Shown here piece after piece: positions 7,488 to 15,095 of a stretch of DNA of 16,110 nucleotides. The translations under genes were made by a program, and so were the position numbers. Under the pieces are notes generated by a model. The model saw only the letters and a program-made list of their open reading frames with translations, made no database searches and was not told where the DNA came from. The stretch covers positions 1-16,110 of the forward strand of contig CAJGCL010000039.1 of assembly GCA_904501675.1 (NCBI GenBank), given 5' to 3'. The stretch's first letter is position 1. Every line of letters starts with the position of its first letter. This stretch comes from Clostridiaceae bacterium. Its GTDB lineage: Bacteria > Bacillota > Clostridia > Oscillospirales > Acutalibacteraceae.

Positions 7488-8042
7488 ATGGCAAAAAAGA
7501 AAAGAAGAAAATCAAAGAAAAACAAGGGTACCATTACCCTTGCTATCATGCTTGGTATTATATTTATAATTATCGGAATATTCGTTTTTAAAGCAATCAA
7601 TAAAGATGATACAGAAGTGAATACTTCAACAACTGAAGCTACCCAGAGCGGAGATTATCAATATAACGACGATAGTGTGGATGTTTCTCCTGATTATTCA
7701 GAAAATTCACGTGAGGAGTCGACAGAGGGTACAACTCAGGAAGACTCATCAACAACTACATCAGAGCCTACGACAGAGCCACTTACCTTACCTATCAACA
7801 ATGAACCTGAGGGTATGGTTGATATAATTCTTTCCTACTATACAGATTTAATGGGCTTCCCTGATGGTGCTCTCTTCATTAAGGATAGCGAAATGGATGA
7901 AACTGCAAGCGGTTACACCTATACGTTACGCCTTAACGCCAAAGGCTCGCCAAACGAGCTTATTGGTGATGTTTATGTTGAAAAGGGTACAGGCAAAGTA
8001 ACCGATTCAATGGGTAACGACCCTTGGAATATTGAAGATTAA
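7488..8042 (+). CDS. membrane-anchored protein of unknown function with Thr/Ser/Glu-rich linker
   Basis: I do not recognise a family. The 184 residues fall into four parts. First is a strongly basic N-terminus (MAKKKRRKSKKNKG), then one hydrophobic segment at residues ~16-36 (ITLAIMLGIIFIIIGIFVFK). Next is a low-complexity linker to about residue 100 rich in Thr, Ser, Glu and Asp (TTTSEPTTEPLTLPINN). Last is a compact C-terminal domain of ~80 residues (VDIILSYYTDLMGFPDGALF, then DVYVEKGTGKVTDSMG). The positive-inside rule predicts an extracytoplasmic C-terminus. The last stretch, with VYVEKGTGKVTD, resembles PepSY-like domains loosely; that is only an impression. The ATG follows AGGTGA closely. 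The gene stands alone between its own promoter and a terminator. Confidence 0.75.
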   Translation: MAKKKRRKSKKNKGTITLAIMLGIIFIIIGIFVFKAINKDDTEVNTSTTEATQSGDYQYNDDSVDVSPDYSENSREESTEGTTQEDSSTTTSEPTTEPLTLPINNEPEGMVDIILSYYTDLMGFPDGALFIKDSEMDETASGYTYTLRLNAKGSPNELIGDVYVEKGTGKVTDSMGNDPWNIED

Positions 8043-8057
8043 TTTACAAATTATATG

Positions 8058-8087
8058 ACCGACCGAGATTTTTCTCGATCGGTTTTT
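8058..8087 (+). terminator. intrinsic terminator after the membrane-anchored protein gene
   Basis: Stem ACCGACCGAGA (8058-8068)/TCTCGATCGGT (8073-8083) with one C.A mismatch and a TTTT loop, followed by a T run to 8087. Confidence 0.8.
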
Positions 8088-8146
8088 GCTTTATTTACTC
8101 TTTTTTGGAAATAACAATATCAGAAATTAATTAGGGTGGTTACTAA

Positions 8147-9355
8147 ATGGATAATATTAATATTCTTAATGAAGTAAAATCAATGGAAAATGAATTACTT
8201 GAAATGAGACGTTTCTTACATCAAAATGCTGAAATAGAATTTGAATTAACTAAAACTGTAGAGTATGTAAAAACAAAACTCGCAGAATATGGTTGTGAAT
8301 ACTCCGATTGTGGTAAAAATGGTGTGGTTTGCCTTATTGGTAAGAAGGATTCGGATAAATGTTTCCTTTTACGTGCAGATATGGATGCTCTGCCTGTGAG
8401 AGAAGAATCCAAGCTTGAATTCGCTTGTGAAAATGGGAATATGCATGCTTGCGGACACGATATGCATACCGCTATGCTGCTTGGTGCCGCAAAGCTTTTA
8501 AAATTACATGAAAAAGAGCTTCAGGGACAGGTGAAATTAATGTTTCAGCCTGCCGAGGAAACTCTTTCAGGCGCGAAGAATATGATAGATAACGGTGTGC
8601 TTTCGAACCCTGAACCACAAGGCGCCTTAATGATTCATGTAATGGCAGGGTTACCAATGAAAACTGGGACTTTATTTGTTTCAAGTGGTGGTGTGGGTGC
8701 TCCTGCCGCAGATTATTTTACAATAAACATTCAGGGGAAAGGGTGCCATGGCTCAACGCCACAACAGGGCATAGATGCCCTTACAATTGCTTCTCGGATT
8801 CTTCTTGGTCTTCAGGAAATCTCCGCAAGAGAATTAGGTGTTTCTGACGAAGCGCTCCTTACAATCGGCTCGTTTCATGGGGGAATAGCGGGTAATGTAA
8901 TAGCAGATACTGCAGTTTTGCAAGGTACAATGAGAGCTTATGACGATAAAATCAGGGAACAGATGAAAAAACGCATAACAGAAATTTCAGAGGGGATAGG
9001 CACTGCTTATAAAGGCAAAGTCTGTGTTTCTTTTGGTAGTGGATGTCCGACTTTGAAAAACGATAAAGAGTTGTCAGTTGATGTGGAAAAATATCTTTCA
9101 GAGCTTTTTGAGAGTGATATGGTTATAAATACAGAGGAAATTGGTGCACGGTCATCTCGAAGCGGAGGGTCCGAAGATTTTTCTTATATCAGCCATCAGG
9201 TACCGTCTCTTATGTTGGCTCTTGCTGCAGGTGAGCCTGAAAAAGGTTTTCAATATCCTCAACATCATCCAAAAGTTATGTTCGACGAAAGAGTTTTACC
9301 TATCGGTACCGCTGCTATCAGTTTTGTTGCGATAAAATATCTCCAATGTAACTAA
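8147..9355 (+). CDS. M20 family amidohydrolase / metallopeptidase (M20D-like)
   Basis: A 402-residue cytosolic zinc/manganese amidohydrolase of the group that contains hippurate hydrolase, IAA-amino-acid hydrolase and N-acetyl-diaminopimelate deacetylase. These enzymes cleave N-acyl groups from amino acids. Key motifs are RRFLHQNAEIEFE near residue 21, LLRADMDALPV at 74-84, and HACGHDMHT with Cys102 and His104 as metal ligands. FQPAEET has the catalytic/ligand glutamates at 137-138, HVMAGLPMKTGT is near 163, and the lid-domain motif CHGSTPQQGIDAL is near 200. A C-terminal His pair (QHHPKVMFDE) supplies the last ligand. The start ATG lies 6 bases after AGGGTGG. No signal peptide is seen. The exact substrate cannot be assigned. 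Confidence 0.92.
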   Translation: MDNINILNEVKSMENELLEMRRFLHQNAEIEFELTKTVEYVKTKLAEYGCEYSDCGKNGVVCLIGKKDSDKCFLLRADMDALPVREESKLEFACENGNMHACGHDMHTAMLLGAAKLLKLHEKELQGQVKLMFQPAEETLSGAKNMIDNGVLSNPEPQGALMIHVMAGLPMKTGTLFVSSGGVGAPAADYFTINIQGKGCHGSTPQQGIDALTIASRILLGLQEISARELGVSDEALLTIGSFHGGIAGNVIADTAVLQGTMRAYDDKIREQMKKRITEISEGIGTAYKGKVCVSFGSGCPTLKNDKELSVDVEKYLSELFESDMVINTEEIGARSSRSGGSEDFSYISHQVPSLMLALAAGEPEKGFQYPQHHPKVMFDERVLPIGTAAISFVAIKYLQCN

Positions 9356-9360
9356 ATCAC

Positions 9361-9389
9361 TTTAATTTTTTTATGCCTTGTGATACAAT
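9361..9389 (+). promoter_or_regulatory. possible promoter of the MIF-like gene
   Basis: An extended -10, TGATACAAT (TACAAT at 9384-9389), with a poor -35, TTTAAT (9361-9366), 17 bases upstream. It lies just after the amidohydrolase stop codon, so the next gene may have its own transcript. Confidence 0.4.
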
Positions 9390-9416
9390 ATAGAAAAAAT
9401 AAACGGAGGTTATTTT

Positions 9417-9761
9417 ATGCCATATATTAATCTTAAAACAACAGTAAAGGTTTCTGACGAAAAGTGTGAAAAAGTAAAGGCAGCTTTCGGTAAAGCTATT
9501 GAGTGCTTTCCCGGTAAAAGCGAGGCATATTTAATGGTAGGTATTGAGGGTGGTGCAAAGCTCTGGTTCAGAGGTGATGCATCTGCAGATACAGCAATAG
9601 TTGATGTTGAGCTTTTAGGCGCGGTAAATTCTGCCGCAAGTGAGAATATGACTAAAGAAATTTGCGCAATTCTCCAGAATGAGCTTGGTATTTCACCTGA
9701 AAGAGTTTATGTGAAATATACCGGCTATAACGACTGGGGCTGGAATAACAGGAATTTCTGA
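9417..9761 (+). CDS. phenylpyruvate tautomerase / MIF-related protein
   Basis: A 114-residue member of the tautomerase superfamily, MIF branch. Pro2, which becomes the N-terminal catalytic proline after Met removal, is present (MPYINLKTTVKVSDEK). The C-terminal pattern ISPERVYVKYTGYNDWGWNN and the final NRNF resemble the MIF signature (N)WGWN(N)xTF. The length equals that of MIF. Family members catalyse keto-enol tautomerisation of phenylpyruvate-like compounds, but the physiological role in bacteria is unclear. The ribosome binding site ACGGAGG precedes the ATG by about seven bases. Confidence 0.9.
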   Translation: MPYINLKTTVKVSDEKCEKVKAAFGKAIECFPGKSEAYLMVGIEGGAKLWFRGDASADTAIVDVELLGAVNSAASENMTKEICAILQNELGISPERVYVKYTGYNDWGWNNRNF

Positions 9762-9808
9762 TGGTATTTTTAACAATTTGTTAAACTTGTATTTGGTCAG
9801 TTATTTCG

Positions 9809-9837
9809 TTGACTTTATTTGCAATTATTGGTAAAAT
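9809..9837 (+). promoter_or_regulatory. strong predicted sigma-A promoter of the ceramidase-like gene
   Basis: TTGACT (9809-9814), a 17-base spacer, then TAAAAT (9832-9837), 5/6 matches in each box. Transcription would start near 9844, inside the longer open frame, which supports the downstream ATG at 9879 as the true start. Confidence 0.72.
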
Positions 9838-9878
9838 GTAATCGTAAAGGTATATCTTATACCAAAGGAGGTATTTTA

Positions 9879-11306
9879 ATGGGTTTTAATGAATTTGCCG
9901 CAAAAGCGGTTCGTTCAGTAGGTATAAAGGGCGGTAAAAAGCTCAGAAGAAAAGGTATTGTTGCTAAAGAGCTTCCTCGTCCTGAGCCAACAGTAATTAC
10001 AGGCGAAAAGTATGTTTGTGGTTATGCTTCAAAGGAAGTAATGCCAAAGGATATTAAAGCAAAGAAATATTGGATAGCCGGCCATGGTATGGGTCATCTT
10101 ATTGACAGCATTCATGACAATATAACAGTAAGCGCTATGTGGATTGGTGCAGACGATAACGGTGGTTATGTTCACATTGCTGCAGATATTATCGGTCTTA
10201 CAAATTTCGAGCTTAATATTGTCCGCGACAATCTTAAGGATTTTATGGCTGAAAGTAAATGCGCAGGCGTTTTCATTTCTTGCTCACATACTCATGCAGG
10301 CTTTGATACCGTAGGTTATTGGGGTCAGCTGTATAAGCTCCAGACAGGTAAAGACGCTGAATATATGGACCTTCTTCTTAAATCTCTTGAAGAGGTTGTA
10401 AGAGAGTGCTACAAAAACAGAAAACCGGGTAAGCTCTATATTGGTACAACTCATGTGCCATCTGCTCAGCTTGATAAACGTGAGCCTATCGTTCTTCACG
10501 ATGTTCTTACAAGAACACGTTTCGTGCCTGATGACAACGGTGCAGAAACATGGTTCATTAACTTTGCAGCTCACCCAAATACATTAGGCGGCGGTAACCG
10601 TACAGTCAGCGCTGACTATCCTTATTGGCTCAGAAAATCAATCAAGGATGAAAAGGAAACCAATGTTCTCTTTGGTCCCGGTGCTATCGGTGGTGTTGAC
10701 CCGGGTGATTATTCTGAAGATGTATGGGAAAGAACTCAGACACAGGGTGAAACATTAGGAAAAGCGGCTCTCGCTATTACAGATGACAAAGAAATGCCTG
10801 TTGAAATAACAGTTCTTCAGCATAAATATTATTCACCTGTTGATAATGGTCTTCTTGCTCTTATGGTAACAATCGGTGCCTGCTCAGGTCAGCGTTATGC
10901 ATATGATAAAGGTGATTTAGGTCTTGCGCTTCAGACCGAAATGGTATACATAAAGCTCGGTACACAGCAGATTCTTATGCTTCCGGGCGAGCCGTTCCCT
11001 GAGGTTGTTTATGGTGGCGCGCTTGATGCAGATAAATCTGCAACAGGTAAGGGTACAGAGATTAATCCTACCCCAATTATTGACATTGTTGGTGATAAAG
11101 ACCTTCTCGTTTACGGCGTTGCTAACGATATGACAGGTTATTGCTGTGTTCCAAACGACTATACTCTTCATAAAACACAGCCATATATTGAACAGGGTCA
11201 TGATGTTCATGACAGAAGACACTATCATGAAACTAACTCTCTCGGTTATCTTACAAATGAAACACTTGCCGAGAATGTTGCTGAAATTATGAAACGTGTA
11301 AAATAA
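9879..11306 (+). CDS. neutral/alkaline ceramidase-like protein (cytoplasmic, divergent active site)
   Basis: 475 residues resembling the N-terminal catalytic domain of neutral/alkaline non-lysosomal ceramidases, which hydrolyse the amide bond of ceramide. Family hallmarks are FISCSHTHAGFD (His137, His139), INFAAHPNTLGG (His232) with SADYP following, MLPGEPFPEVV (Glu371), and NDMTGYCCVPNDY (Tyr421). These correspond to the zinc ligands known in the Pseudomonas enzyme. However, the family GDVSPN nucleophile motif appears here as GAIGGVDPG, with Asp274 where Ser is expected. There is no signal peptide and no C-terminal Ig-like domain. The ATG at 9879 lies 7 bases after AAAGGAGG (9864-9871); the frame extends upstream to 9819, but that start precedes the predicted transcription start. 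The substrate is unknown. Confidence 0.8.
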   Translation: MGFNEFAAKAVRSVGIKGGKKLRRKGIVAKELPRPEPTVITGEKYVCGYASKEVMPKDIKAKKYWIAGHGMGHLIDSIHDNITVSAMWIGADDNGGYVHIAADIIGLTNFELNIVRDNLKDFMAESKCAGVFISCSHTHAGFDTVGYWGQLYKLQTGKDAEYMDLLLKSLEEVVRECYKNRKPGKLYIGTTHVPSAQLDKREPIVLHDVLTRTRFVPDDNGAETWFINFAAHPNTLGGGNRTVSADYPYWLRKSIKDEKETNVLFGPGAIGGVDPGDYSEDVWERTQTQGETLGKAALAITDDKEMPVEITVLQHKYYSPVDNGLLALMVTIGACSGQRYAYDKGDLGLALQTEMVYIKLGTQQILMLPGEPFPEVVYGGALDADKSATGKGTEINPTPIIDIVGDKDLLVYGVANDMTGYCCVPNDYTLHKTQPYIEQGHDVHDRRHYHETNSLGYLTNETLAENVAEIMKRVK

Positions 11307-11311
11307 ACAAC

Positions 11312-11339
11312 AAAAAGGGAGTATTCGTACTCCCTTTTT
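11312..11339. terminator. intrinsic terminator with TTCG loop after the ceramidase-like gene
   Basis: Perfect 12-pair stem AAAAAGGGAGTA (11312-11323)/TACTCCCTTTTT (11328-11339) closed by a TTCG tetraloop. The 3' arm ends in five T. It ends only 18 bases before the next start codon. Confidence 0.85.
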
Positions 11340-11357
11340 AACATAGAGGTTATAAAA

Positions 11358-11918
11358 ATGTACATAAATCCTGAACTTTTTTCAAAACATCCCGAAACAA
11401 CTGTAACTCAGAAGGAAATGGATAGTTATCTTTTCCTTGAGGAAAACGGGGTGGATTATATTCGTGCTGAGCATGATGAGGCGGCGACAATTGAGCTTTG
11501 CGAAGAAATAGAAAAGGTTATAGATGCCAAAATCTGCAAAAATCTTCTTTTGTGTAATCGTCAGCAAACAAAGTTTTATATGCTTCTTATTCCGGGTGAT
11601 ATGGTGTTTAAAACAAAGTATCTTTCTGCTCAGATTAATTCAGCGCGTCTTTCCTTTGCAAGCGGTGAGCAGATGGAAAAAATGCTTAATGTAACGCCAG
11701 GTTCACTTACTGTGCTTGCTTTGATGTATGATAAAAATAAAGAAATAGAGCTTCTTATTGAGAAAAATGTTTTCAAGGAAGAGTTTTTTGGTTGTCATCC
11801 ATGCATTAACAGCGCAACGGTACGCTTTAAAACTGAAGATTTAAAAAATAAGGTTCTTCCTGCTCTTAATCGTGAATATACTATAGTTGACCTGGAGTGT
11901 CCTGAAGATGAAGCCTGA
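11358..11918 (+). CDS. prolyl-tRNA editing (YbaK/ProX-type) aminoacyl-tRNA deacylase
   Basis: A stand-alone 186-residue protein of the YbaK / prolyl-tRNA-synthetase-associated domain family. Such proteins (PrdX/ProXp-ala type) hydrolyse mischarged tRNA, typically Ala-tRNA(Pro), in trans. Supporting segments are YIRAEHDEAATIELCEEIEK near residue 34, AKICKNLLLCNRQQTKFYML in the substrate-binding region, LNVTPGSLTVLALMYDKNKE near 110, and EFFGCHPCINSATVRFKTED near 140. The last is the counterpart of the usual G.HPLVNTAT motif. The ribosome binding site AGAGGTT is modest. It overlaps the next gene by 11 bases, so the two are translationally coupled. Precise tRNA specificity is inference. Confidence 0.85.
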   Translation: MYINPELFSKHPETTVTQKEMDSYLFLEENGVDYIRAEHDEAATIELCEEIEKVIDAKICKNLLLCNRQQTKFYMLLIPGDMVFKTKYLSAQINSARLSFASGEQMEKMLNVTPGSLTVLALMYDKNKEIELLIEKNVFKEEFFGCHPCINSATVRFKTEDLKNKVLPALNREYTIVDLECPEDEA

Positions 11919-12558
11919 AGCGTTAATTTTTGATTTAGACGGCACAATTCTTGATACTTTAGATGATTTAAGCAACTCTGTGAATTTTGCACTCCGCAAC
12001 AATAGTCTTCCGCCACGTACACAGGACGAGGTTCGTAGCTTCGTAGGTAACGGCATACGCCTTCTTATAGAACGAGCAGTTCCCGTTGGTACAAGCGAGG
12101 ATGTTGTCAACAAGTGCTTTGTGGATTTCAAAAATCATTATAAAGAAAACTCTGCAGTGCTAACAAAAGCATATGACGGAATAGAAGAATTGCTTTTAAA
12201 AATAAGAGAAAAGGGCATAAAAACTGCGGTTGTTTCCAATAAAGCAGATTTTGCCGTGCAGACCTTGGTTGAAAAGTATTTTAGCGGTCTGTTCGATTAT
12301 TCTGTTGGCGAAAAAGACGGTGTACGCAGAAAACCTTGTCCTGATTCCGTTAATTGCGCTATAGATTATCTTGGCGTCAATAAAGAGAGTTGCTACTATA
12401 TCGGTGATTCTGATGTTGATGTTGAAACAGCACGCAATGCAGGTCTCAAATGCATATGCGTAACATGGGGCTTCAGGGACGAAAGCTTTTTAAAAACGTT
12501 TTCTCCCGATTATATAGTGCATTCAACTGAAGAAATTTTATCTGTTACAGGAGATTAA
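11908..12558 (+). CDS. HAD-superfamily hydrolase, phosphoglycolate-phosphatase-like
   Basis: A 216-residue HAD phosphatase with all four motifs: DLDGT (nucleophile Asp9, Asp11), VVSNK (Ser110), RRKPCPD (Lys142), and IGDSDVDVETA (Asp167, Asp171). The helical cap includes FVGNGIRLLIERAVP, typical of the Gph/PGPase group, which dephosphorylates 2-phosphoglycolate; other small phosphoesters are possible. The start is the ATG at 11908, 8 bases after GGAGTG (11894-11899) inside the end of the preceding gene. The in-frame codon at 11887 lies upstream of that binding site and would add seven unlikely residues. It is one base from the following gene, so it is the middle gene of a three-gene cluster. 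Confidence 0.88.
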   Translation: MKPEALIFDLDGTILDTLDDLSNSVNFALRNNSLPPRTQDEVRSFVGNGIRLLIERAVPVGTSEDVVNKCFVDFKNHYKENSAVLTKAYDGIEELLLKIREKGIKTAVVSNKADFAVQTLVEKYFSGLFDYSVGEKDGVRRKPCPDSVNCAIDYLGVNKESCYYIGDSDVDVETARNAGLKCICVTWGFRDESFLKTFSPDYIVHSTEEILSVTGD

Positions 12559-12559
12559 T

Positions 12560-13186
12560 ATGAAGGTTTTATTAGTAAATGGTGCGCCTCACGAAAAGGG
12601 TTGCACTTATACCGCCCTTTGTGAGATTGAAAAACAGCTTAATAACGAGGGCATCGATACAGAAATTTTCTGGCTTGGTAATAAGCAGGTGAGAGGTTGT
12701 AGCGGCTGTGGCGGTTGCGCTTCTAATAACGGCAAATGCGTGTTTAACGATGATGTTGTAAATATACTTACCGAGAAAGCAAAAAATGCAGATGGGTTTA
12801 TATTCGGCTCTGCTGTTCATTATGCCGCTCCGTCAGGTACAATCTGTGCTGTTCTTGACCGTGCATTTTATTCGGGCTCCGCTAATTTCAGGTATAAACC
12901 TGCTGCTGCAATAGTAAGCTGCCGCAGAGCAGGCTCAACAGCCGCTCTTGACGTTCTCAATAAATACTTCACCATAAGCTGTATGCCTGTTGTTTCATCA
13001 GGCTATTGGAATATGGTGCACGGCGCAAAGGCAGAGGACGTATTAAAAGACGAAGAGGGTATGCAGATTATGCGTACTCTTGGTAAAAATATGTCGTGGA
13101 TTCTTAAATGCATTGAAAGTGGAAAAGAAAATGGAATTGACCGCCCTGCATCAGAGCCTAAAATCCGCACTAATTTTATAAGATAA
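12560..13186 (+). CDS. flavodoxin-fold NAD(P)H-dependent oxidoreductase (iron-sulfur-flavoprotein-like)
   Basis: A 208-residue protein with the flavodoxin-like / NADPH-dependent FMN reductase fold. MKVLLVNGAPHEKGCTYTAL is the N-terminal strand and FMN-phosphate loop. CSGCGGCASNNGKCVFNDD near residue 47 is a cysteine-rich loop as in iron-sulfur flavoproteins of anaerobes, although the spacing is not obviously a 4Fe-4S motif. GFIFGSAVHYAAPSGTICAV is the flavin-binding segment and is followed by LDRAF. It probably reduces quinones, nitro compounds or a partner protein; the partner is unknown. The ATG follows CAGGAG at the end of the HAD gene, and one base separates the two frames. Confidence 0.85.
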   Translation: MKVLLVNGAPHEKGCTYTALCEIEKQLNNEGIDTEIFWLGNKQVRGCSGCGGCASNNGKCVFNDDVVNILTEKAKNADGFIFGSAVHYAAPSGTICAVLDRAFYSGSANFRYKPAAAIVSCRRAGSTAALDVLNKYFTISCMPVVSSGYWNMVHGAKAEDVLKDEEGMQIMRTLGKNMSWILKCIESGKENGIDRPASEPKIRTNFIR

Positions 13187-13215
13187 TTGATTTTATTTTG
13201 TTTTGGTGATATAAT
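13187..13215 (+). promoter_or_regulatory. strong predicted promoter of the phosphoglucomutase gene
   Basis: TTGATT (13187-13192), 17 bases, then TATAAT (13210-13215) with an extended TG (13207-13208). It starts directly after the stop codon of the flavodoxin-like gene. Confidence 0.7.
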
Positions 13216-13248
13216 TCTAATGTTATAAATTTTGAAAGGAAGTTCCTT

Positions 13249-14952
13249 ATGAATGATATAAATGCACTTTATAAAATCTGGTGCGAAAAAGCTGTTCTTG
13301 ACCCTGATTTACAGAAAGAATTAGCCTCTGTTGAGGGTAATGAAGACGAAATTCTTGATAGATTCTATAAAAATCTCGAATTTGGTACAGGTGGTCTTCG
13401 CGGAGTTATCGGCGCAGGTACTAATCGTATGAATGTTTATACTGTTGGTCAGGCTACTCAGGGGCTTGCAGATTACCTTAACGAAACATTCGATGAGCCA
13501 TCTGTTGCAATCGCATACGATTCCCGTATTAAGTCAGATGTTTTTGCTCAGTGTGCCGCAGGCGTTCTTGCAGCAAACGGCATTAAGGTTTATATTTTCC
13601 CAGAGCTTATGCCTACTCCAATGCTTTCCTTCGCAGTAAGGCGATTAGGCTGTTCTTCTGGTATTGTGCTTACTGCAAGCCATAACCCATCAAAATATAA
13701 CGGCTTTAAGTGCTATGACCCAAGAGGCTTCCAGATAACAGACGAGGCTGCTGCTAAAACATATGAATATATGAAGAGCGTTGATATGTTCGATGGCGTT
13801 AAGAGAATGTCTTTTGAAGATGCTCTTGCAGAGGATATGGTTGACTATATCGAAGATTGGCTTAAGGATGAATTTATTGACTGCGTAATGGATTGCTCAG
13901 TTAATAAAGATGCAGTTAAAAAATCGGGCATAAAAGTTCTTTATACACCTCTTAATGGTACAGGTAACAAGCCTGTTCGTAGAGTTCTTAAGAAATTAGG
14001 TGTAAGCGAATTACAGGTTGTTAAGGCTCAGGAAAAGCCAGACGGCAATTTCCCAACTTGTCCATATCCAAACCCTGAAATTCGTCAGGTGTTTGAAGAA
14101 GGTCTTAAAATGACAGAGGATTTCCCTGCAGACCTTATGATTGCTACTGACCCTGACTGCGACCGCGTTGGTATTGCAGTGCGCGATAATGGCGAGTATA
14201 AGCTTATGTCAGGTAATGAGGTTGGCGCAATGCTTTGCGAATATCTTCTTACCCAGCTTAAAGAGAAGGGTAAACTCCCTGCAAACCCAATGGTTGTTAA
14301 AACTATTGTTACAACTCCTCTTATTTCTGCAATCTGCAAGGAGTATGGTGCAGATATGGCAGATCTTCTTACAGGCTTTAAGTATATTGGCGAGCTTGTA
14401 ACAGAGCTTGAAGAAAAAGGCGAGGCAGACCGCTATGTTCTTGGTCTTGAGGAGAGCTACGGCTACCTTACAGGTACTCACGCTCGCGATAAGGATGGCG
14501 TTAATGCCGCAATGATTATCTGCGAAATGGCAGCATACTATAAAACCCAAGGTATTACTCTCTGGCAGTTTATGAACAGTATTTACGAGAAATATGGTTA
14601 TTTCTTCAATCAGCTTGATAACTATGCCTTCGAAGGTGCTGCGGGTATGCAGAAAATGGCAGATATGATGGATAATTTAAGAACAAATCCGCCAAAAGAG
14701 CTTAACGGCAGCGCTATCAATTGGGTAGGCGACTATAAGGCAGGTATTACAACTGATGGTGAAACAGGTCTTCCTAAATCAAATGTACTTTCCTACAGAA
14801 TGGAAAGTGGCGATACATTTATTGTAAGACCATCAGGAACTGAGCCAAAAATTAAAATTTATATTACTGCTAAAGCAAGTTCAAGAGAGGAAGCAGAAGA
14901 AAAGCTTTCTGTGCTTTCAGAATGCATTAAAAATCTTCTTGGTATTGAATAA
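13249..14952 (+). CDS. phospho-sugar mutase (alpha-phosphoglucomutase)
   Basis: 567 residues, the length of the long PgcA-type phosphoglucomutases of Gram-positive bacteria. These interconvert glucose-1-phosphate and glucose-6-phosphate for polysaccharide and cell-envelope precursor synthesis. All four active-site signatures are visible. TASHNPSKYNGFK has the phospho-serine Ser144, and DPDCDRVGIAV has the metal-binding Asp301, 303 and 305. GFKYIGE and EESYGYL form the sugar-binding loop. RPSGTEPKIKIY near residue 528 is the phosphate-binding loop. The N-terminus contains FGTGGLRGVIGAGTNRMN. The ribosome binding site is GAAAGGAAG. Its TAA stop overlaps the ATG of a downstream microprotein. Phosphomannomutase activity cannot be excluded. 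Confidence 0.93.
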   Translation: MNDINALYKIWCEKAVLDPDLQKELASVEGNEDEILDRFYKNLEFGTGGLRGVIGAGTNRMNVYTVGQATQGLADYLNETFDEPSVAIAYDSRIKSDVFAQCAAGVLAANGIKVYIFPELMPTPMLSFAVRRLGCSSGIVLTASHNPSKYNGFKCYDPRGFQITDEAAAKTYEYMKSVDMFDGVKRMSFEDALAEDMVDYIEDWLKDEFIDCVMDCSVNKDAVKKSGIKVLYTPLNGTGNKPVRRVLKKLGVSELQVVKAQEKPDGNFPTCPYPNPEIRQVFEEGLKMTEDFPADLMIATDPDCDRVGIAVRDNGEYKLMSGNEVGAMLCEYLLTQLKEKGKLPANPMVVKTIVTTPLISAICKEYGADMADLLTGFKYIGELVTELEEKGEADRYVLGLEESYGYLTGTHARDKDGVNAAMIICEMAAYYKTQGITLWQFMNSIYEKYGYFFNQLDNYAFEGAAGMQKMADMMDNLRTNPPKELNGSAINWVGDYKAGITTDGETGLPKSNVLSYRMESGDTFIVRPSGTEPKIKIYITAKASSREEAEEKLSVLSECIKNLLGIE

Positions 14953-15047
14953 TGTTTTCAGATAAAGCAAAAAGAATAATGTGCATTATCCTTGCAGGCT
15001 TAATGCTTTTAAGCGTGGGAAGCGTTGTTCTTTCCGTAATATTCTAA
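14952..15047 (+). CDS. 31-residue single-span membrane microprotein, coupled to phosphoglucomutase
   Basis: An ATG at 14952 overlaps the phosphoglucomutase TAA by one base (TAATG), an arrangement typical of translational coupling. The product has 31 residues: a short charged N-terminus (MFSDKAKR) and one hydrophobic helix from about residue 9 to the end (IMCIILAGLMLLSVGSVVLS). It is followed five bases later by a strong terminator, so it would be the last gene of the transcript. No separate ribosome binding site is obvious. The charged-start/single-helix/~31-residue layout is like that of the Listeria stressosome-linked miniprotein Prli42, but that is only a resemblance of form. Function unknown. 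Confidence 0.6.
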   Translation: MFSDKAKRIMCIILAGLMLLSVGSVVLSVIF

Positions 15048-15051
15048 AAAT

Positions 15052-15089
15052 GATAACCGACCACCCGTTTGGGTGGTCGGTATCTTTTT
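15052..15089. terminator. strong intrinsic terminator between convergent small genes
   Basis: An 11-pair GC-rich stem, ACCGACCACCC (15056-15066)/GGGTGGTCGGT (15071-15081), loop GTTT, is extended by three pairs past a bulged A and followed by TTTTT. On the minus strand the stem is followed by a shorter T run, so it may also serve the cysteine-rich gene. Confidence 0.88.
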
Positions 15090-15095
15090 CTGCAA

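Noticed and set aside
14952..15047. Firm assignment of the 31-residue protein as Prli42
   Set aside because: Only length and layout agree; there is not enough sequence identity to name it.
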